A stretch of DNA of 64,000 bases, taken from contig OX578147.1 of the NCBI GenBank assembly GCA_951213105.1, positions 122,961,142-123,025,141 of the forward strand, given 5' to 3'. The stretch comes from Amaurobius ferox. Its lineage: Eukaryota > Arthropoda > Arachnida > Araneae > Amaurobiidae. Under the pieces are notes generated by a model. The model ran no database searches. It saw only the letters and a list, made by a program, of their open reading frames with translations, and was not told the origin of the DNA. The translations under genes and the position numbers were made by a program. Below, piece by piece: positions 47,159 to 57,539 of the stretch (the stretch's first letter is position 1; every line of letters begins with the position of its first letter).

Positions 47159-47805
47159 ATACAACACAATAGTTATTTCTATATATGTAAATATAGGAGA
47201 TAAAAATTGCATATATATATAATTATATATTTATATAGGGCAGATAGGAAACTTGCTGCCCCCCCCCCCGCCTAAAAAATCCTGAAAGAAACACTGCCTA
47301 TAACACTGTTTCTAAGTAACCCTGTAATGGTAAGGTCCAGCGGAATTATTTCTCAACTTAACGACTATAGATGTTGTTACATCAGAAAATAAATTCTGTA
47401 ATATTTCACTTAAACTATCAAATAGCCCAGATGTATATCTAAATTCGTTAGATGGTTTGTAAAGTGCATATGACGGGTGCATTCTCTGCAGGAAATGTAT
47501 AATTATTTCTCTTGTTGATTAAAGACCAAATATCTCTTGGTTTCCGTTTAACGTATGTATGCCTTGATTATACAGTAGTTATTTTGTTCCTGTTTCTATG
47601 CATTAATGTATTTTTTAAGAATATATAAATATATATAATTTAAAAAGTACTTATGTTTTGTAAAAGCGTAATTTCCCATTTTATTTCTATCATTATACTC
47701 AGGTATTTTTACATTTATAGTAATAGAAATGAACAGAAATGTAGTTAAAATAAACGTATTGAATTTTCGAAATGGAGTTAAATTCTTATTATTTATGTTC
47801 ATCTT

Positions 47806-48114
47806 CATATCTAATGTTGTTGTTGAGACCCAGACCGTCCGACCTACCAGAAAAGTGTAAGGTGATTGTTTGGACGGCCGGGAAGAGCCACCCAATTTAG
47901 ACTGGAACCCAGTGGGGGAGGCATCCACAGGGAACGTACCCTCCTTCCTTAACACCAACCTCTCGGAAAGACTTACGGACCCACATGTTTAACGTTATTG
48001 TACTCCGCGTGAACACGGCGGCAGTTTTGGCAGCGGACGGAATCGAATCCTAGCCTACCGAGTGCAATTCCCGAGCGCTAACCACTGGGCTACCGCGCCC
48101 TACATATCTAATGT
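47806..48114 (-). mobile_element. Full-length tRNA-derived SINE (main family) with target duplication
   Basis: The element spans 47817-48102 and reads on the minus strand. The head GGGCGCGGTAGCCCAGTGGT TAGCGCTCGG has an A box, and GGATTCGATTCC is the B box. Then come the body blocks seen at 30540 (GTACCCTCCTTCC, ACGGACCCACATG on plus) and the GGACGGCCGG/CCGTCC tail hairpin, ending in a CAA repeat. The flanking duplication CATATCTAATG lies at 47806-47816 and 48103-48113. This is the reference copy of the family here, about 285 bp. Frames inside (SFREVGGRGRR type) are not genes. Confidence 0.92.
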
Positions 48115-48499
48115 GTAATAATTATTTTAAAATTTGTTATCTGTCTATAGCAATATTCTAGGGACTGCGAACCAAATAACTTTATAGACAAGGCTGACCT
48201 GTTAACTCTATCTATTTTAAAATGTATAAGGCCACTTTAAAGTAGAAGTTATTTAATATGGATGTAATATTATTTTTAATAATATCATAATTAATTTTTA
48301 AATAATTATTACATATCTAATGTGGAAGACCCAGACCCCCCGACTCACCCTATGGTATGAGCAACTGGTTGAGTGGCCGGGGACATATCTAATGTTGTTT
48401 TTGAGACCCAAATCGTCCGACCTACCAGAAAGGTGTTGAAACCCAGACCGTCCGACTCATCCTGAGAACTTGAGTATCCATTTGAACGGCCGGTACCAG

Positions 48500-48890
48500 A
48501 AAGGTGTTGTTGTTGTTGAGACCCAGACCGTCCGACCTACCAGAAAGGTGTAAGGTAACTGTATGGACGGCCGGGAAGTGCCACCCAATTTAGACCGGAA
48601 CCCAGTGGGGGAGGCATCCACAGGGACCGTACCCTCCTTCCCCTACCACCAACCTCTCGGAAGGACTTACGGACCCACATGTTTAACGTGATCGTACTCC
48701 GCATGAACACGGCGGCATTTGTGGTAGCGTGCAAATCTAGCGCGCAAACCACGGGGATACCGCACCCGAGATGGCCAACAGCACGCGGTGTTCCGAGGTG
48801 GTCACCCACCAAGTACTAACCGCGCCCGATGCTGCTTGATTTCGGTGATCTAACGAGAACCGGTGTTTTCAGCACGGTACGGCCGTTGGC
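48500..48890 (-). mobile_element. 5S-headed version of the main SINE family
   Basis: On the minus strand this copy starts with a 117-nt 5S rRNA-like head (48774-48890). It goes directly into a tRNA-like head GTGCGGTATCCCCGTGGTTT and then the usual main-family body and CAA tail. Other copies of the family (for example 47817-48102) start at the tRNA-like head without 5S. The B-box region is degraded in this copy. The 5S part may drive transcription instead of the tRNA promoter. The frame at 48537-48812 is not a gene. Confidence 0.82.
48774..48890 (-). rRNA. 5S rRNA-derived head of SINE
   Basis: On the minus strand it reads GCCAACGGCCGTACCGTGCT, then GATCACCGAAATCAAGCAGC, then GGTGGGTGACCACCTCGGAA and ends GCGTGCTGTTGGC. 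It covers the full 5S length with one likely deletion in the TTGG(G)TGGG region. It lies inside a SINE stack and has no terminator, so it is a retroposed derivative and not a functional rRNA gene. Confidence 0.82.
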
Positions 48891-49354
48891 CTTACCAGAA
48901 AGGTGTAAGGTAACTTTTTGGATGGCCGGGAAATGCCACCCAGTTTAGACCGGAACCCAGTGGAGGAGGCATCCACGGGGCCGTACCCTCCTTTCCCTAC
49001 CACCAACCTCTCGGAAGGACTTACGGATCCACATGTTTAACGTGATCGTACTCCGCGTGAACACGGCGGTAGTTTTGGCAGTGGCGGGAATAGAACCCGG
49101 GCCTACCGAGTGCAATTTCCACGCGCTAACCACTGGGCTATGCGCCCTGGGGACATATCTAATGTGTAATAATTATTTAAAAATTAATTATGATATTATT
49201 AAAAATAATATTGCACCCTTATCAAATAACTTCTACTTTAAAGTGTCCTTACACATTTTAAAATAGATAGTTAACAGGTCAGCCTTGTCTATAAAGTTTT
49301 TTGGTCCCCAGTCCCTGGAATATCGCTATAGACAGGTTTCACTGTATTACAAAA

Positions 49355-49445
49355 AGCGTATTCTTGTGAATGGAATGAGCTAGATCCACAAGAAGGATGT
49401 CAGTAAATTTCTCGAATTATACGACAAATTTACTATTTTTATATT
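49355..49445 (-). repeat. Family P internal fragment, other half of split copy
   Basis: The plus-strand sequence GTGAATGGAATGAGCTAGATCCACAAG followed by ATGTCAGTAAATTTCTCG matches the inverted Family P block (GAATGGAACGAGCTAGATCC ACGAG). It continues the fragment at 45745-45800 after removal of the TA-flanked composite. Confidence 0.6.
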
Positions 49446-50214
49446 TTTTTTATATATTTTTTGAGAATATGGGTAATATGTTAAGTATTTTTATTTGTAG
49501 TTTCTCTATATAGGTTGTTTCAGCATAATTGACCTCGCTATTCGGGTTTCGGCGACTGGTTTTAGACACATACTTCCAGTTTGACAGTTTGTTAAAACTA
49601 AATGCGAAATTGTTTCATGTAATTATTCCCGTGGGTGGTATTTTCATTAAAACGGAGGGTCTGTTTTTTTATGGATTCCTAAACAAAAAAAGTTCAATTC
49701 CAAAAAGTTGCGCTGTACAGTAACTATTTAAAAGAAAACAAACTAGAAAATTGTCTTCAATATTTAAGAAGATATTTATAATATAAATTAAGTAAAGAAG
49801 TACGCTAACATTCGATTTTCCTTAGACTGCGATTGATGCTACAGAAGAAACTGCAAATGCCAGATTCCGCCAGATTTTTCATATAGACAAGTTACTGTAC
49901 GACACAAATTTTCTAATTCAACTAATTCTACTCCAGGCGCCATAAAAGAATTAATTCCACCTATTTACCTGAAAATAATATCTACCAGAAAAAATATTAA
50001 ATATAATTTTATATTTAATTTTAACTAACTCTTAAATTTTAAGTTTATGTCATAAGCATTTATCTAAAACCAAAAGTTTGAAAAGTGAATTCAACTATTG
50101 TGTGTGAAACACCTTGTATATACAATCTTTAATTTGAAAAGTCGTAAACTGCTTTTAAAATTGCAAATTACTTATAAAAACGCATTATGTTTATTTAAAT
50201 CCTGACAAATGCAA

Positions 50215-50830
50215 TATTACATAAAAGTCAATTGTAGTTTTCTCATTGTTTTCATCTTTACCCCTAACAATTGTTCTCAGAGACTATTAAATTATTCAAA
50301 ATTCCATTTGCTCTGAAAATAAAAATTCAAACTTTTTTCTAAATGCAAACCTTTGAAATGAAACTGTGAAGTTTAAAGATTTTAATTATCCAGGGATAAA
50401 AGTACGATTCCTGGCAATATTTTCAATTACTTTCAATAATTCTTATACCGTATCCTTAAAATTGAATGAACTGAAACAATAAATGTTAGAAAAAAATTCA
50501 TGCACTTCCCAATAAGTAATTTTCTTTTTTGTGAATATACTTACCAGCTTCGAAGAAAAAATTAAATTATTTTAACTAACTTCGAATTCGCAATAGAATT
50601 CAGATAAAAATGTTGTATCAATTATGAAAGGTATATTTATTTAATCCAATAAATAATTGATATGAAAGAAACTTATAAATTATTGTTTTTTTTATTTTTC
50701 TAGATTTCATTTTATACTCTCTTGTAGGGATATAAAATAAAAGAATGCGATAAAGGAAACTAGATTTTATTAAATGGCAATAAATTATTCAACGTAAAAT
50801 CTGGCTGTTCATAGATTACTGCCGTGAATG
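50215..50830 (+). repeat. Diverged segmental duplication, right copy
   Basis: Shares ordered blocks with 44985-45660: AATTATCCAGGGATAAAAGT, GATTCCTGGCAATATTTTCA, TGTATCAATTATGAAAGGTA, ATTTATTTAATCCAATAAAT and AATGCGATAAAGGAAACTAG. Divergence is substantial (about 20% with indels), so the duplication is old. Confidence 0.65.
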
Positions 50831-51489
50831 CGAATATGTTATACACGTGCTTAAAATACATTATATAAGGTTCTGAGAAATTGAATTAATATTTTTCTGT
50901 TGAACAATATACTTTCATGTTGTTAAATATTCTACGTTAGAAACAATTAATAAACAATTAATGTTAAACAATTAATTTATTTTCGTCATTGATGGTATAA
51001 AATTAAAAAAACTGTATTTAATTCCTTTATTTCTTCTGTACTGAATATTGCATTAAAAATAAAGATTGTAAAAATCAAATTCAGTATTTATAACTCTACA
51101 CTTAGTACAGCCTATGTTTTAAATAATGAAGTTAAATTATATATGGAATATAAATGCTACAATTCTTTTGATGGGCTATATATCGCACATACTAAAAAAA
51201 GATGCTTGTCTGTTTGTATATATCGTCTGCATCGGAACGTCAGACAACTCTAAAAGTTGCTACAGATGTGACTCATGTCCCCGAACGATGCACCTCGAAG
51301 ATTTTTTTTTAATTCGAATTTGTTGAAAAGTCGCAAACTTTTAAAGACAATAATTGCCATTTTCCGCCATTTTGAGAGATCAAATCTATGCATTCATTGC
51401 TGTTATGTAAACAGGTGTTGTTTCTCTCCCGTAAGTTATACATTTTAAACTACTGAAAAAAAATATTGTTTTTTAACTTTAGGATAGCA
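50831..51489. other. AT-rich DNA, nothing recognised
   Basis: No gene or placed repeat was seen. Confidence 0.4.
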
Positions 51490-51705
51490 AATGCCTTTGG
51501 TTGATAGCGACGCCATTTGTAAAAGCTGGGCTCCTCTCCTGACTGCACGATCCTCTCGAGCAGTTGTCTCTTTGGGGACGTCCAGAACCACTGCGACCTT
51601 TACATGTGTCTTATCTGATCGACTGTTACCAATACCGAACAACTACCATATCGCTCCGACCAAGATAAGATGGCCACTATGTCTGTTGAACCAACCAGTT
51701 TACCT
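51490..51705 (-). pseudogene. Tc1-like transposase N-terminal relic, frameshifted
   Basis: Two minus-strand frames together resemble the DNA-binding part of a Tc1-like (DD34E) transposase. Upstream, LGRSDMVVVRYW and, after an in-frame stop, GRSGSGRP match the second helix-turn-helix and the GRPR-type AT-hook of the family. Downstream, in another frame, TTAREDRAVRR matches the conserved segment that normally follows GRPR. There are at least two in-frame stops and one frameshift near 51572. The catalytic DDE domain is absent. The sequence is GC-richer than its flanks. It is a dead transposon fragment, and the frames at 51445-51715 on either strand should not be called genes. Confidence 0.65.
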
Positions 51706-51710
51706 TAGGC

Positions 51711-54182
51711 CTTGATGCGCCCTCTCTTCAAATTTAATAATTATTCGCGCCGACAAACACGTCTCAAAGGCATCTTTGTACGCAACTTGCCTATCAAAAC
51801 AAAAAATTCACTTCCAGTTGACCGCGAGAGAGATCACCGGTCTTTTTTTATGTTGCACAATTCGTCGTTTTCATATGTGTTGCATTGGCCCTATAACATC
51901 ATATACGCCGCAGTTTAATTATTTGCATAACTCTTAAAACGACATAAGCATGCCGATCGCGGCTATAACTCAATTTTTCTATGAATGCATATATTGTTTT
52001 TGCAACAGGAGTATGTATTTTAAAAACGGAAATTTGTCAAATTGACAAGACAATTGCTCAAAAACTACAGGAGCATTGTACAAACAAAGTATTCATCTTG
52101 AAAATGAGATTCCCTACTAAACAATCTAGTTTCTTGCTGTTTATGTCCATATTTTACGGTTTAGAACATTTTTGGGTGACAATAAGCAAAACAAAGCGAA
52201 AACTCGCTCAGACGAAAACTTTTTACATTTTTCAGAAGGAAACAAAAAACCTTAAAATTTCAAATATATTTTATATATTCATAAATGGTAACATATTTCT
52301 GACAAAATGAGTATAAATTGCTTAAGTAATCTATTAGATTAGGAGATATAAGTATTCAAAATGTTTACATTTTTTGCATTGCTCTGCCTTCAGCCAGATA
52401 ACCCAAACTTAGACATATCGAAAATTTATTAACTGGCACAAAATTATTATATAACAGAATTATTTTAAACCACCAATGCTTTCGAGTAAAAAATTGCTAA
52501 TAAAGATATTTGAAACTTTAGTAAATCTAACTTTATGAAGGATTTCCATCCCTTTATCTACCTTCACATAACAGAAAAAAATTGTTATATTTATCTTTCA
52601 TAAAAGTGTTTTCTTTAAAAACCTAAAGTCTATAAAAAAAAACCTTAAAACATCCTCAGCTCGACTTGCGTTATCTCAAAAGTTTTTTTTAGAAAAAAAT
52701 TTTGTTTTTGAAAAGAAGTCTGAAGTTTTCTAGCAATATTTTATGCTACGATTCTACGTAAAATTATTAAATTAAATAGAAGTGCATGTACATAAGCTTT
52801 AAAAAGCCTTGATCAGTTTGCAGAACTTATCGTAACTAAGTAATACAAAGAAAAATAAGAAATAATCACATATATTTCTAACAAATATATGTTAGTAATT
52901 TATCATTTTGTAAGATTACTATATTTGTCGTCTGTAGCGGAAAATCAAATCTTCAGACAGCGGTGATATAGAGGTTATTCAGAAGTTCTCCGGATGAAAG
53001 GATTGACAAGACTTTTTTTTTTTTAGATTCGAAGATATATTAAAAGTATTACAAAAAAAGTATTATTAAAAATTATTATTATTATTAAAAAAGTAGTATA
53101 TAATAGTATTTACTAGATATATTAAAATATATTAGTTTGATAATTTTGAATATCAAGTTTCAATTGTGCTAATTTAGTTTAAAATTAGTTAAGCTTAGTT
53201 TTAAAGAATATGCTGACGCCCATGCAGCAAGTTATTTAATCTGGCGCATCATAAAAATGTTGTTTGGTTTTCGAAAATTCGCTGTATGTTCCTGTGTAAT
53301 TTTATCAGAGGTTTGTATCTCATATCTCGGCAACATTTGGTACTTTTTCTAGTCATAAATAATAATGAGTATATACTTTTGATAAATATAAAAGTCATCG
53401 TTCACATTCTGTAAATACATCTTGAAGAACTTGCATAAATATTGTAAACAAATACTGTAAAACGACAATCAATTATCGTCCCACAACTCAACGAGGGGGA
53501 GGTCAAAACTTTGAATCGTGATCTTAGTTCATCAACCACCATTTCTGAACCAGTTTCTTACTTTTTAATTGCTTTTCAGCATAGAAAACTCAATAACAAC
53601 ACTGGCAAAGATAAAACCTGAAAATGCTTTGAGAAAGACCCTATTGGTGAATTTTACAATTATGAATTTGGTTATTACACCTCTATATAAGCTAATCTCA
53701 ATCTTTAAATCGGAATCGGAATGATTGGTATAACCAAGGTATGGCTTAACTATATCCACGCTTATGGTGTTACGCCATAGTATTAAAGATCATGCTATTG
53801 CCACTGGGATTCATAAAATAATAGCAAATGGCAAGTTCACTCGCTGCCAGTGCAGTTTCTTGGTATTCTATACTAGAAATCTCAAATTCAAATCGATCTA
53901 TGGATGCTTGTCTCTACAATGGAAGCGCGATTCCAGCCAATGAACTACTTCAATCGCACCCGCAAGACACCGGCTGATTTTTAGTAATTACATCATGTAA
54001 ATGTTCATGTCTTGTCAAATATTCTAAAAGAAATGTTTTATTAAATTAATAATTTTAATGAAAATAACAAATGCGTTTAAAAAATTTTTTCTTTTATACA
54101 TAATTTTACAAGTAAGAAAAAAAGGAAATAATTATTAGGATACTGACTTAGGTATTGTCCTAATACGTTAAAAATATTTAAT
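51711..54182. other. AT-rich DNA, no supported gene
   Basis: The 109-codon plus frame at 51981-52310 is Phe/Ile/Lys/Thr-rich and unrecognised. An ATT/TTA low-complexity patch lies at 53060-53115. Nothing else is placed. Confidence 0.4.
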
Positions 54183-54260
54183 CCAAATCTATATAAATAA
54201 AATTGAAAATTTCTTCTGTTTGCCTGTCTGTTTGTCTCATCATAACAAGAGAACAGCTGT
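54183..54260 (+). mobile_element. Possible Helitron-like 5' end
   Basis: The stretch TCTATATAAATAAAATTGAA then TTTCTTCTGTTTGCCTGTCTG resembles 5' ends of arthropod Helitron-like repeats (TCTATATATATAAAA...CTGTCTGTC). A weaker relative lies near 54665-54710. No 3' hairpin-CTRR end was identified, so this is a weak call. Confidence 0.25.
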
Positions 54261-55104
54261 TTGATGATTAGCCTTAGCATGGTCCCATTTAAAATTTTGG
54301 TGATCGAATTTGGCTTTAAAATTTTGGCTGGTTTCTTCTGTATACCTATCTTGATGCCCTTCTGGCTGCTTCTTTACTTTAGTTATATAACCAAATCGTT
54401 ATCAAAACGGGACCCAGTCGTTATTTGTGTCTCCAAATTTATGTGACCTAATTATATTTTAACCTCGCTACAGTAAGGCATTTTAATATCAGATAACGTG
54501 GCCTGATCATTGTTTGTGCCTCTCTCCACTTCTTATTATAGAGGCATAAATTAACGAAATAGAAAAGAAAATTGTTTAATCTCAGGGGTCATAAATAAAA
54601 GATATCTCCTTATTTCTGTCCCTAATAAGAAGACCAACAATGTAGACAAAAGAGTCATTTAATTATAAAATTGTGCTTCTATCTGTCTGTTTATTATCTC
54701 AGCATACAAGAACTCTCTTTTATTATTTTTTTTTCTGGTTGCTGTTGTAAAATTTCATAAAGACTCTAGATCTTAAAAGTTCACCAAAAATTGTGATTTT
54801 CAAGTTTCTTTGCATTATATATTCCGTAGGAATAAGTATACAGCTAGTTAGTTTTTCATACATAATAAACTTTCAAATTATTTTATAACTATCAAAAAGG
54901 TATAGTTTATCGATGCATAGTGAAAATTCTCTGCTCAACTTTTCTTTACATTTTATTTCGTTTCATTCTTTGTTAAGTTATTGTCAAACATTATAGACTT
55001 AGAAGTTATATTTACTTCAAGTATTTCGCTTATCTTGCAAACTTAAATTATGTCTGTTTTCAAACGTTTCTTGCACTACAGAGGGAAAAGTTTTCGAATT
55101 CTAT
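54261..55104. other. AT-rich DNA, nothing recognised
   Basis: No supported feature was seen. Confidence 0.4.
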
Positions 55105-55314
55105 TCAGAAGTCTTTATTTATATCGGTAAACAGTGTGGATTCACAAAAGAACACTTTTTTTGTGAAAACATTTGTTACCTGCGAAATCAATTCAGAATT
55201 CCAAAATCTCTGTCGAACAGCAATGAACTGATTGTAAGTAAAAACTTTTCCAATATTCCACGCTGACTGCACAATAAAACGACCCGAAATAAAATATCGT
55301 CTGAGCATCCACAT
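55105..55314 (-). CDS. Short ORF downstream of a TATA box, unrecognised
   Basis: A 69-codon frame starts at an ATG in context GGAACAATGT and begins MWMLRRYFISGRFIVQ. Its composition is mixed, with aromatic and basic residues, and no domain is recognised. It is supported mainly by position. About 100 bp upstream lies a TATAAATA box followed by a GC-richer stretch. A nine-codon upstream frame (ATG at 55354-55356) precedes it. It could be a first coding exon, a small peptide gene, a non-coding transcript or chance. Confidence 0.2.
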   Translation of the reverse strand: MWMLRRYFISGRFIVQSAWNIGKVFTYNQFIAVRQRFWNSELISQVTNVFTKKVFFCESTLFTDINKDF

Positions 55315-55379
55315 TGTTCCTTAACTCAGCTAAGAATAATCTTCCAATACCACCATGTTTCCGGAATGATTCATTAAAA

Positions 55380-55430
55380 GAGCGCGGGAATCGGAAAGTC
55401 AGGCGGGAGGAAGTCGTATTTATAAGAATT
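55380..55430 (-). promoter_or_regulatory. Candidate core promoter (TATA box plus GC-rich initiator region)
   Basis: On the minus strand TATAAATA (55417-55424) is followed about 25-35 bp downstream by CTTTCCGATTCCCGCGC. This is one of very few local GC rises next to a TATA box in this window. A transcription start near 55390 is predicted. In 64 kb of AT-rich DNA, TATA-like words are frequent, so this is only suggestive. Confidence 0.25.
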
Positions 55431-55754
55431 TCTTTGAGAAAGAATTAGTCGTCGGGATCTTTTGACTTAGTCCTTGCTTGGAAATACAATAAGTTCAAAA
55501 GCGTAACTTCTTTTCATAAAGAAGGAAGAAAGAAAGGATGAGAAATATTAAGCATTAATATTCGTTTTTATTTAAAATCTAAAGATTTTTATTGGTTGGA
55601 ATAAACGAAAGATGAAAGTTTCCGTTTAATCAATTGCAGTATCTATTTATTAGTATAATTAGTGCACCGCTTAACGATTTTTAATTACAAATCTAACGTT
55701 ATGAGCTATTGTATGACTTTAGACTACAGAGCAGTGATAAATAAAAAAACACTT

Positions 55755-56075
55755 TGTGCAAAGGATAAAAAAAACTTGATCAACGTATTTAAGCACAAAT
55801 AAAATGTTGCATACAGCTGTTTCGAGAATACGCTGAATCTCCTTCGTCAGTACAAGAGAACTAACGAACCGGAAATGTAAAAGATGAAATGGGCACAGAT
55901 AGAAAAACAGAGTTTAGAGGAAAACAAGGGGGAAATAGAAGGAACCCCTCTGTTTCTCCTATTTGTGTCCATTTTGTCCTTTTAACTTTGGGTCTGTTTA
56001 TTATCTTGCGCTGACGAAGGGAATTTAGCGTATCCTCGAACAGCTGTATGCTGCATTATTTTATTTATGATCAAA
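55755..56075. mobile_element. Foldback MITE, copy 3
   Basis: The left arm has AACTTGATCAACGTATTTAA GCACAAATAA and CATACAGCTGTTTCGAGAAT ACGCTGAATCTCCTTCGTCAG. The right arm has GCGCTGACGAAGG, TTAGCGTATCCTCGAACAGC, TGTATGCTGCATTA and TTTATGATCAAATGTTTTACG. A second internal inverted pair surrounds 55900-55985 (GAGGAAAACAAGGGGG against TCCTATTTGTGTCC). Confidence 0.7.
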
Positions 56076-56099
56076 TGTTTTACGCAATGTTTTTTCATA

Positions 56100-56410
56100 G
56101 CAGTGGTATCCAACAATTTTCGATTCACCAACATTTTCTGTATAATATTATTTTGTGTCCTTATCCTTCTAATAGTGTTTAAGTGGTTCCCAACAATTTA
56201 CGAACGTTTTTTGTAGAATATTTTTTGTGAGCCCATATCCTTCGAATACTGTTTCAGTGGTTCTCAATAATTTTTCACGAATATTTTTATAATAATTTTA
56301 GTGTGCCCTTATCCTTCGAATATAGTTTCAGTGACTTCTAACAATTTACGGTTAGTGAACATTTTTGTAAAATATTTTTCAAGTGCCCTTATCCTCTGAT
56401 TATTGCTTTC
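56100..56410 (+). repeat. About 75-bp tandem repeat, four units
   Basis: Units are aligned on CCTTATCCTTCTAATAGTG (56159), CCCATATCCTTCGAATACTG (56231), CCCTTATCCTTCGAATATAG (56306) and CCCTTATCCTCTGATTATTG (56385). Each is followed by a TTTCAGTGGTTCxxAACAAT TTACG block. Periods are 72-79 bp. Confidence 0.75.
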
Positions 56411-56969
56411 GCGACAGCTGAAAGTCTACAGTATTTCTTAAAATAATGCTTTCCAGTTTTGTCAATTAATGCATTCTCTATCAACAAATTATACATCCTT
56501 GTTGTACTCGTCAATAATATAGCTATTAGAGTTCTCTTATAGCTATTGTGTATTTCCGTCGATTAATATTTCCTGGAAATATTAAGAAGAGCATCCGTCA
56601 CATTACAAAACTTTTTAACGAAATAGCTATGTCTTGGCAAAGGTTCGCAGAATGAACCAGTGATCTCAATTGAATGTTCAAGACCAATGACTATCAAGAA
56701 AGTAATTCACTCAAATGTGATTTCCGTAAATCTGCTATCGTCTTGGAAGCAATTTTCCTTATTAAAAATGTCCCATCAGACTTGGATGTCACCAGATTTT
56801 GGTGTCGTTGCCATATTGATTTTCTCAAATGAGCGATTCAAATGTGGTCATTAGTGGGTCACAATGCCAACATCTGATGTAGATCATTGACTTCCTACTT
56901 TGTTTCGGTTTGGTATTAAACTCCTATCAACATAATAAAGACAACCGAATTTGGTAAATTAAAATGCCT

Positions 56970-57145
56970 TTAATATGAACACCATCTATGACGTACATAA
57001 AATTGCAAATCCAGAGCCCTTTCAGACGTCCTTCAAGTGCTCTGGATTTGTAATTTTATGTACGTCATAGATGGTGTTAGTATTAAAGAAAGCGCGCTGG
57101 GTTTGTGATTTTATGTACGTCATAGATGGTGTTACTATTAAAGAA
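56970..57145. repeat. Long inverted repeat plus extra direct copy
   Basis: The segment CACCATCTATGACGTACATA AAATTGCAAATCCAGAGC (56980-57017) is followed, after a spacer of about 24 bp, by its inverse (57040-57080). A third copy in that inverse orientation lies at 57096-57140. The stem would be about 46 bp with very few mismatches. Confidence 0.75.
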
Positions 57146-57539
57146 AGCACTCTGAGTTTGTAATTACAGACGTTTTAATTTATCAAATGTGATTGTATTT
57201 ATTATATCGTTTTAAAGTTTTTGCCAAATTGGCGTGCTTCCATACATTTTGATCCTATCAACAGATTATTTCATTTCACGAAAGACCTTTTAATACAGCA
57301 TTTAATTACTATATATAGAGTAAGCGAATTAAAACTTGTCCACTCTAAGTTGTTAACGTGCTACACGGTATGGTTTAAATGTCAGAGGACAAGATAAGCG
57401 ACGGCAAGATGTTAAAGAGCGGTTATCACAGGAAAGCGGTGTGAACCTCTTTGCTGTGATAATTATCATACAGACTTTTTATGACTCGCATAAATCTTCC
57501 GTTGAATGTCAGTCATAGCCTCTGAAATCCTTACGAATA

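Larger units (their letters stand above)
46002..47304. mobile_element. hAT MITE with 8-bp target duplication, itself interrupted
   Basis: The element spans 46010-47296. Its ends are CAGGGTTTCTTTCAGGCAT and, inverted, CAGTGTTTCTTTCAGGAT. The flanks TCTATAAC and CCTATAAC match at 7 of 8 positions. It belongs to the same family as 26324-26520 (shared ACATTTTATGTTAACGTAGT and C/G tracts). Most of its length is a second element at 46213-47106. Confidence 0.85.
48384..49164 (-). mobile_element. SINE stack, nested copies sharing target duplications
   Basis: The outer SINE begins after CATATCTAATG (48384-48394) and ends before the same word at 49154-49164, next to its head GGGCGCATAGCCCAGTGGTT (minus). 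It is interrupted within its tail. The word TACCAGAAAGGTGT occurs at about 48421, 48486 and 48893, as expected for later insertions with their own duplications. One insert is a 50-bp tail-like piece (48435-48485) and the other is a 5S-headed SINE (48500-48890). Another tail piece at 48324-48383 is also bounded by CATATCTAATG. It is a clear record of serial insertion. Confidence 0.85.
45895..49344. mobile_element. TA-flanked composite with pogo-like ends (contains nested insertions)
   Basis: The left end CAGCGAAACCTAGCTATAAC at 45895 and the inverted right end CAGTGAAACCTGTCTATAGC at 49344 form TIRs. TA dinucleotides lie outside at 45893-45894 and 49345-49346. TIRs of the CAGTGAAACCTxxxTATAxC form fit pogo/Tigger-like elements. 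The 3.45-kb interior is mostly later insertions (hAT MITE, mariner foldback, SINEs). No transposase frame is left. An alternative is two separate elements, one represented only by its left end and the other a foldback unit at 48139-49344. Confidence 0.55.
48139..49344. repeat. Inverted-repeat arms flanking the SINE stack
   Basis: The segment 48139-48340 (CTGTCTATAGCAATATTCTA, AACTTTATAGACAAGGCTGA, TTAATAATATCATAATTAAT) is repeated in inverse orientation at 49152-49344. The arms are about 200 bp and roughly 90% alike by eye. All SINE insertions between them are younger. Confidence 0.8.

Noticed and set aside
48537..49133. Arginine/glycine-rich frames of the SFREVGGRGRR type
   Set aside because: They lie wholly within SINE copies with pol III-type heads and target duplications, and the same frame appears in each copy.
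44985..50830. LTR retrotransposon with the 0.6-kb direct repeats as LTRs
   Set aside because: The repeats do not start TG or end CA, no primer-binding site or gag/pol remnant was seen, and the interior consists of identifiable DNA elements and SINEs.
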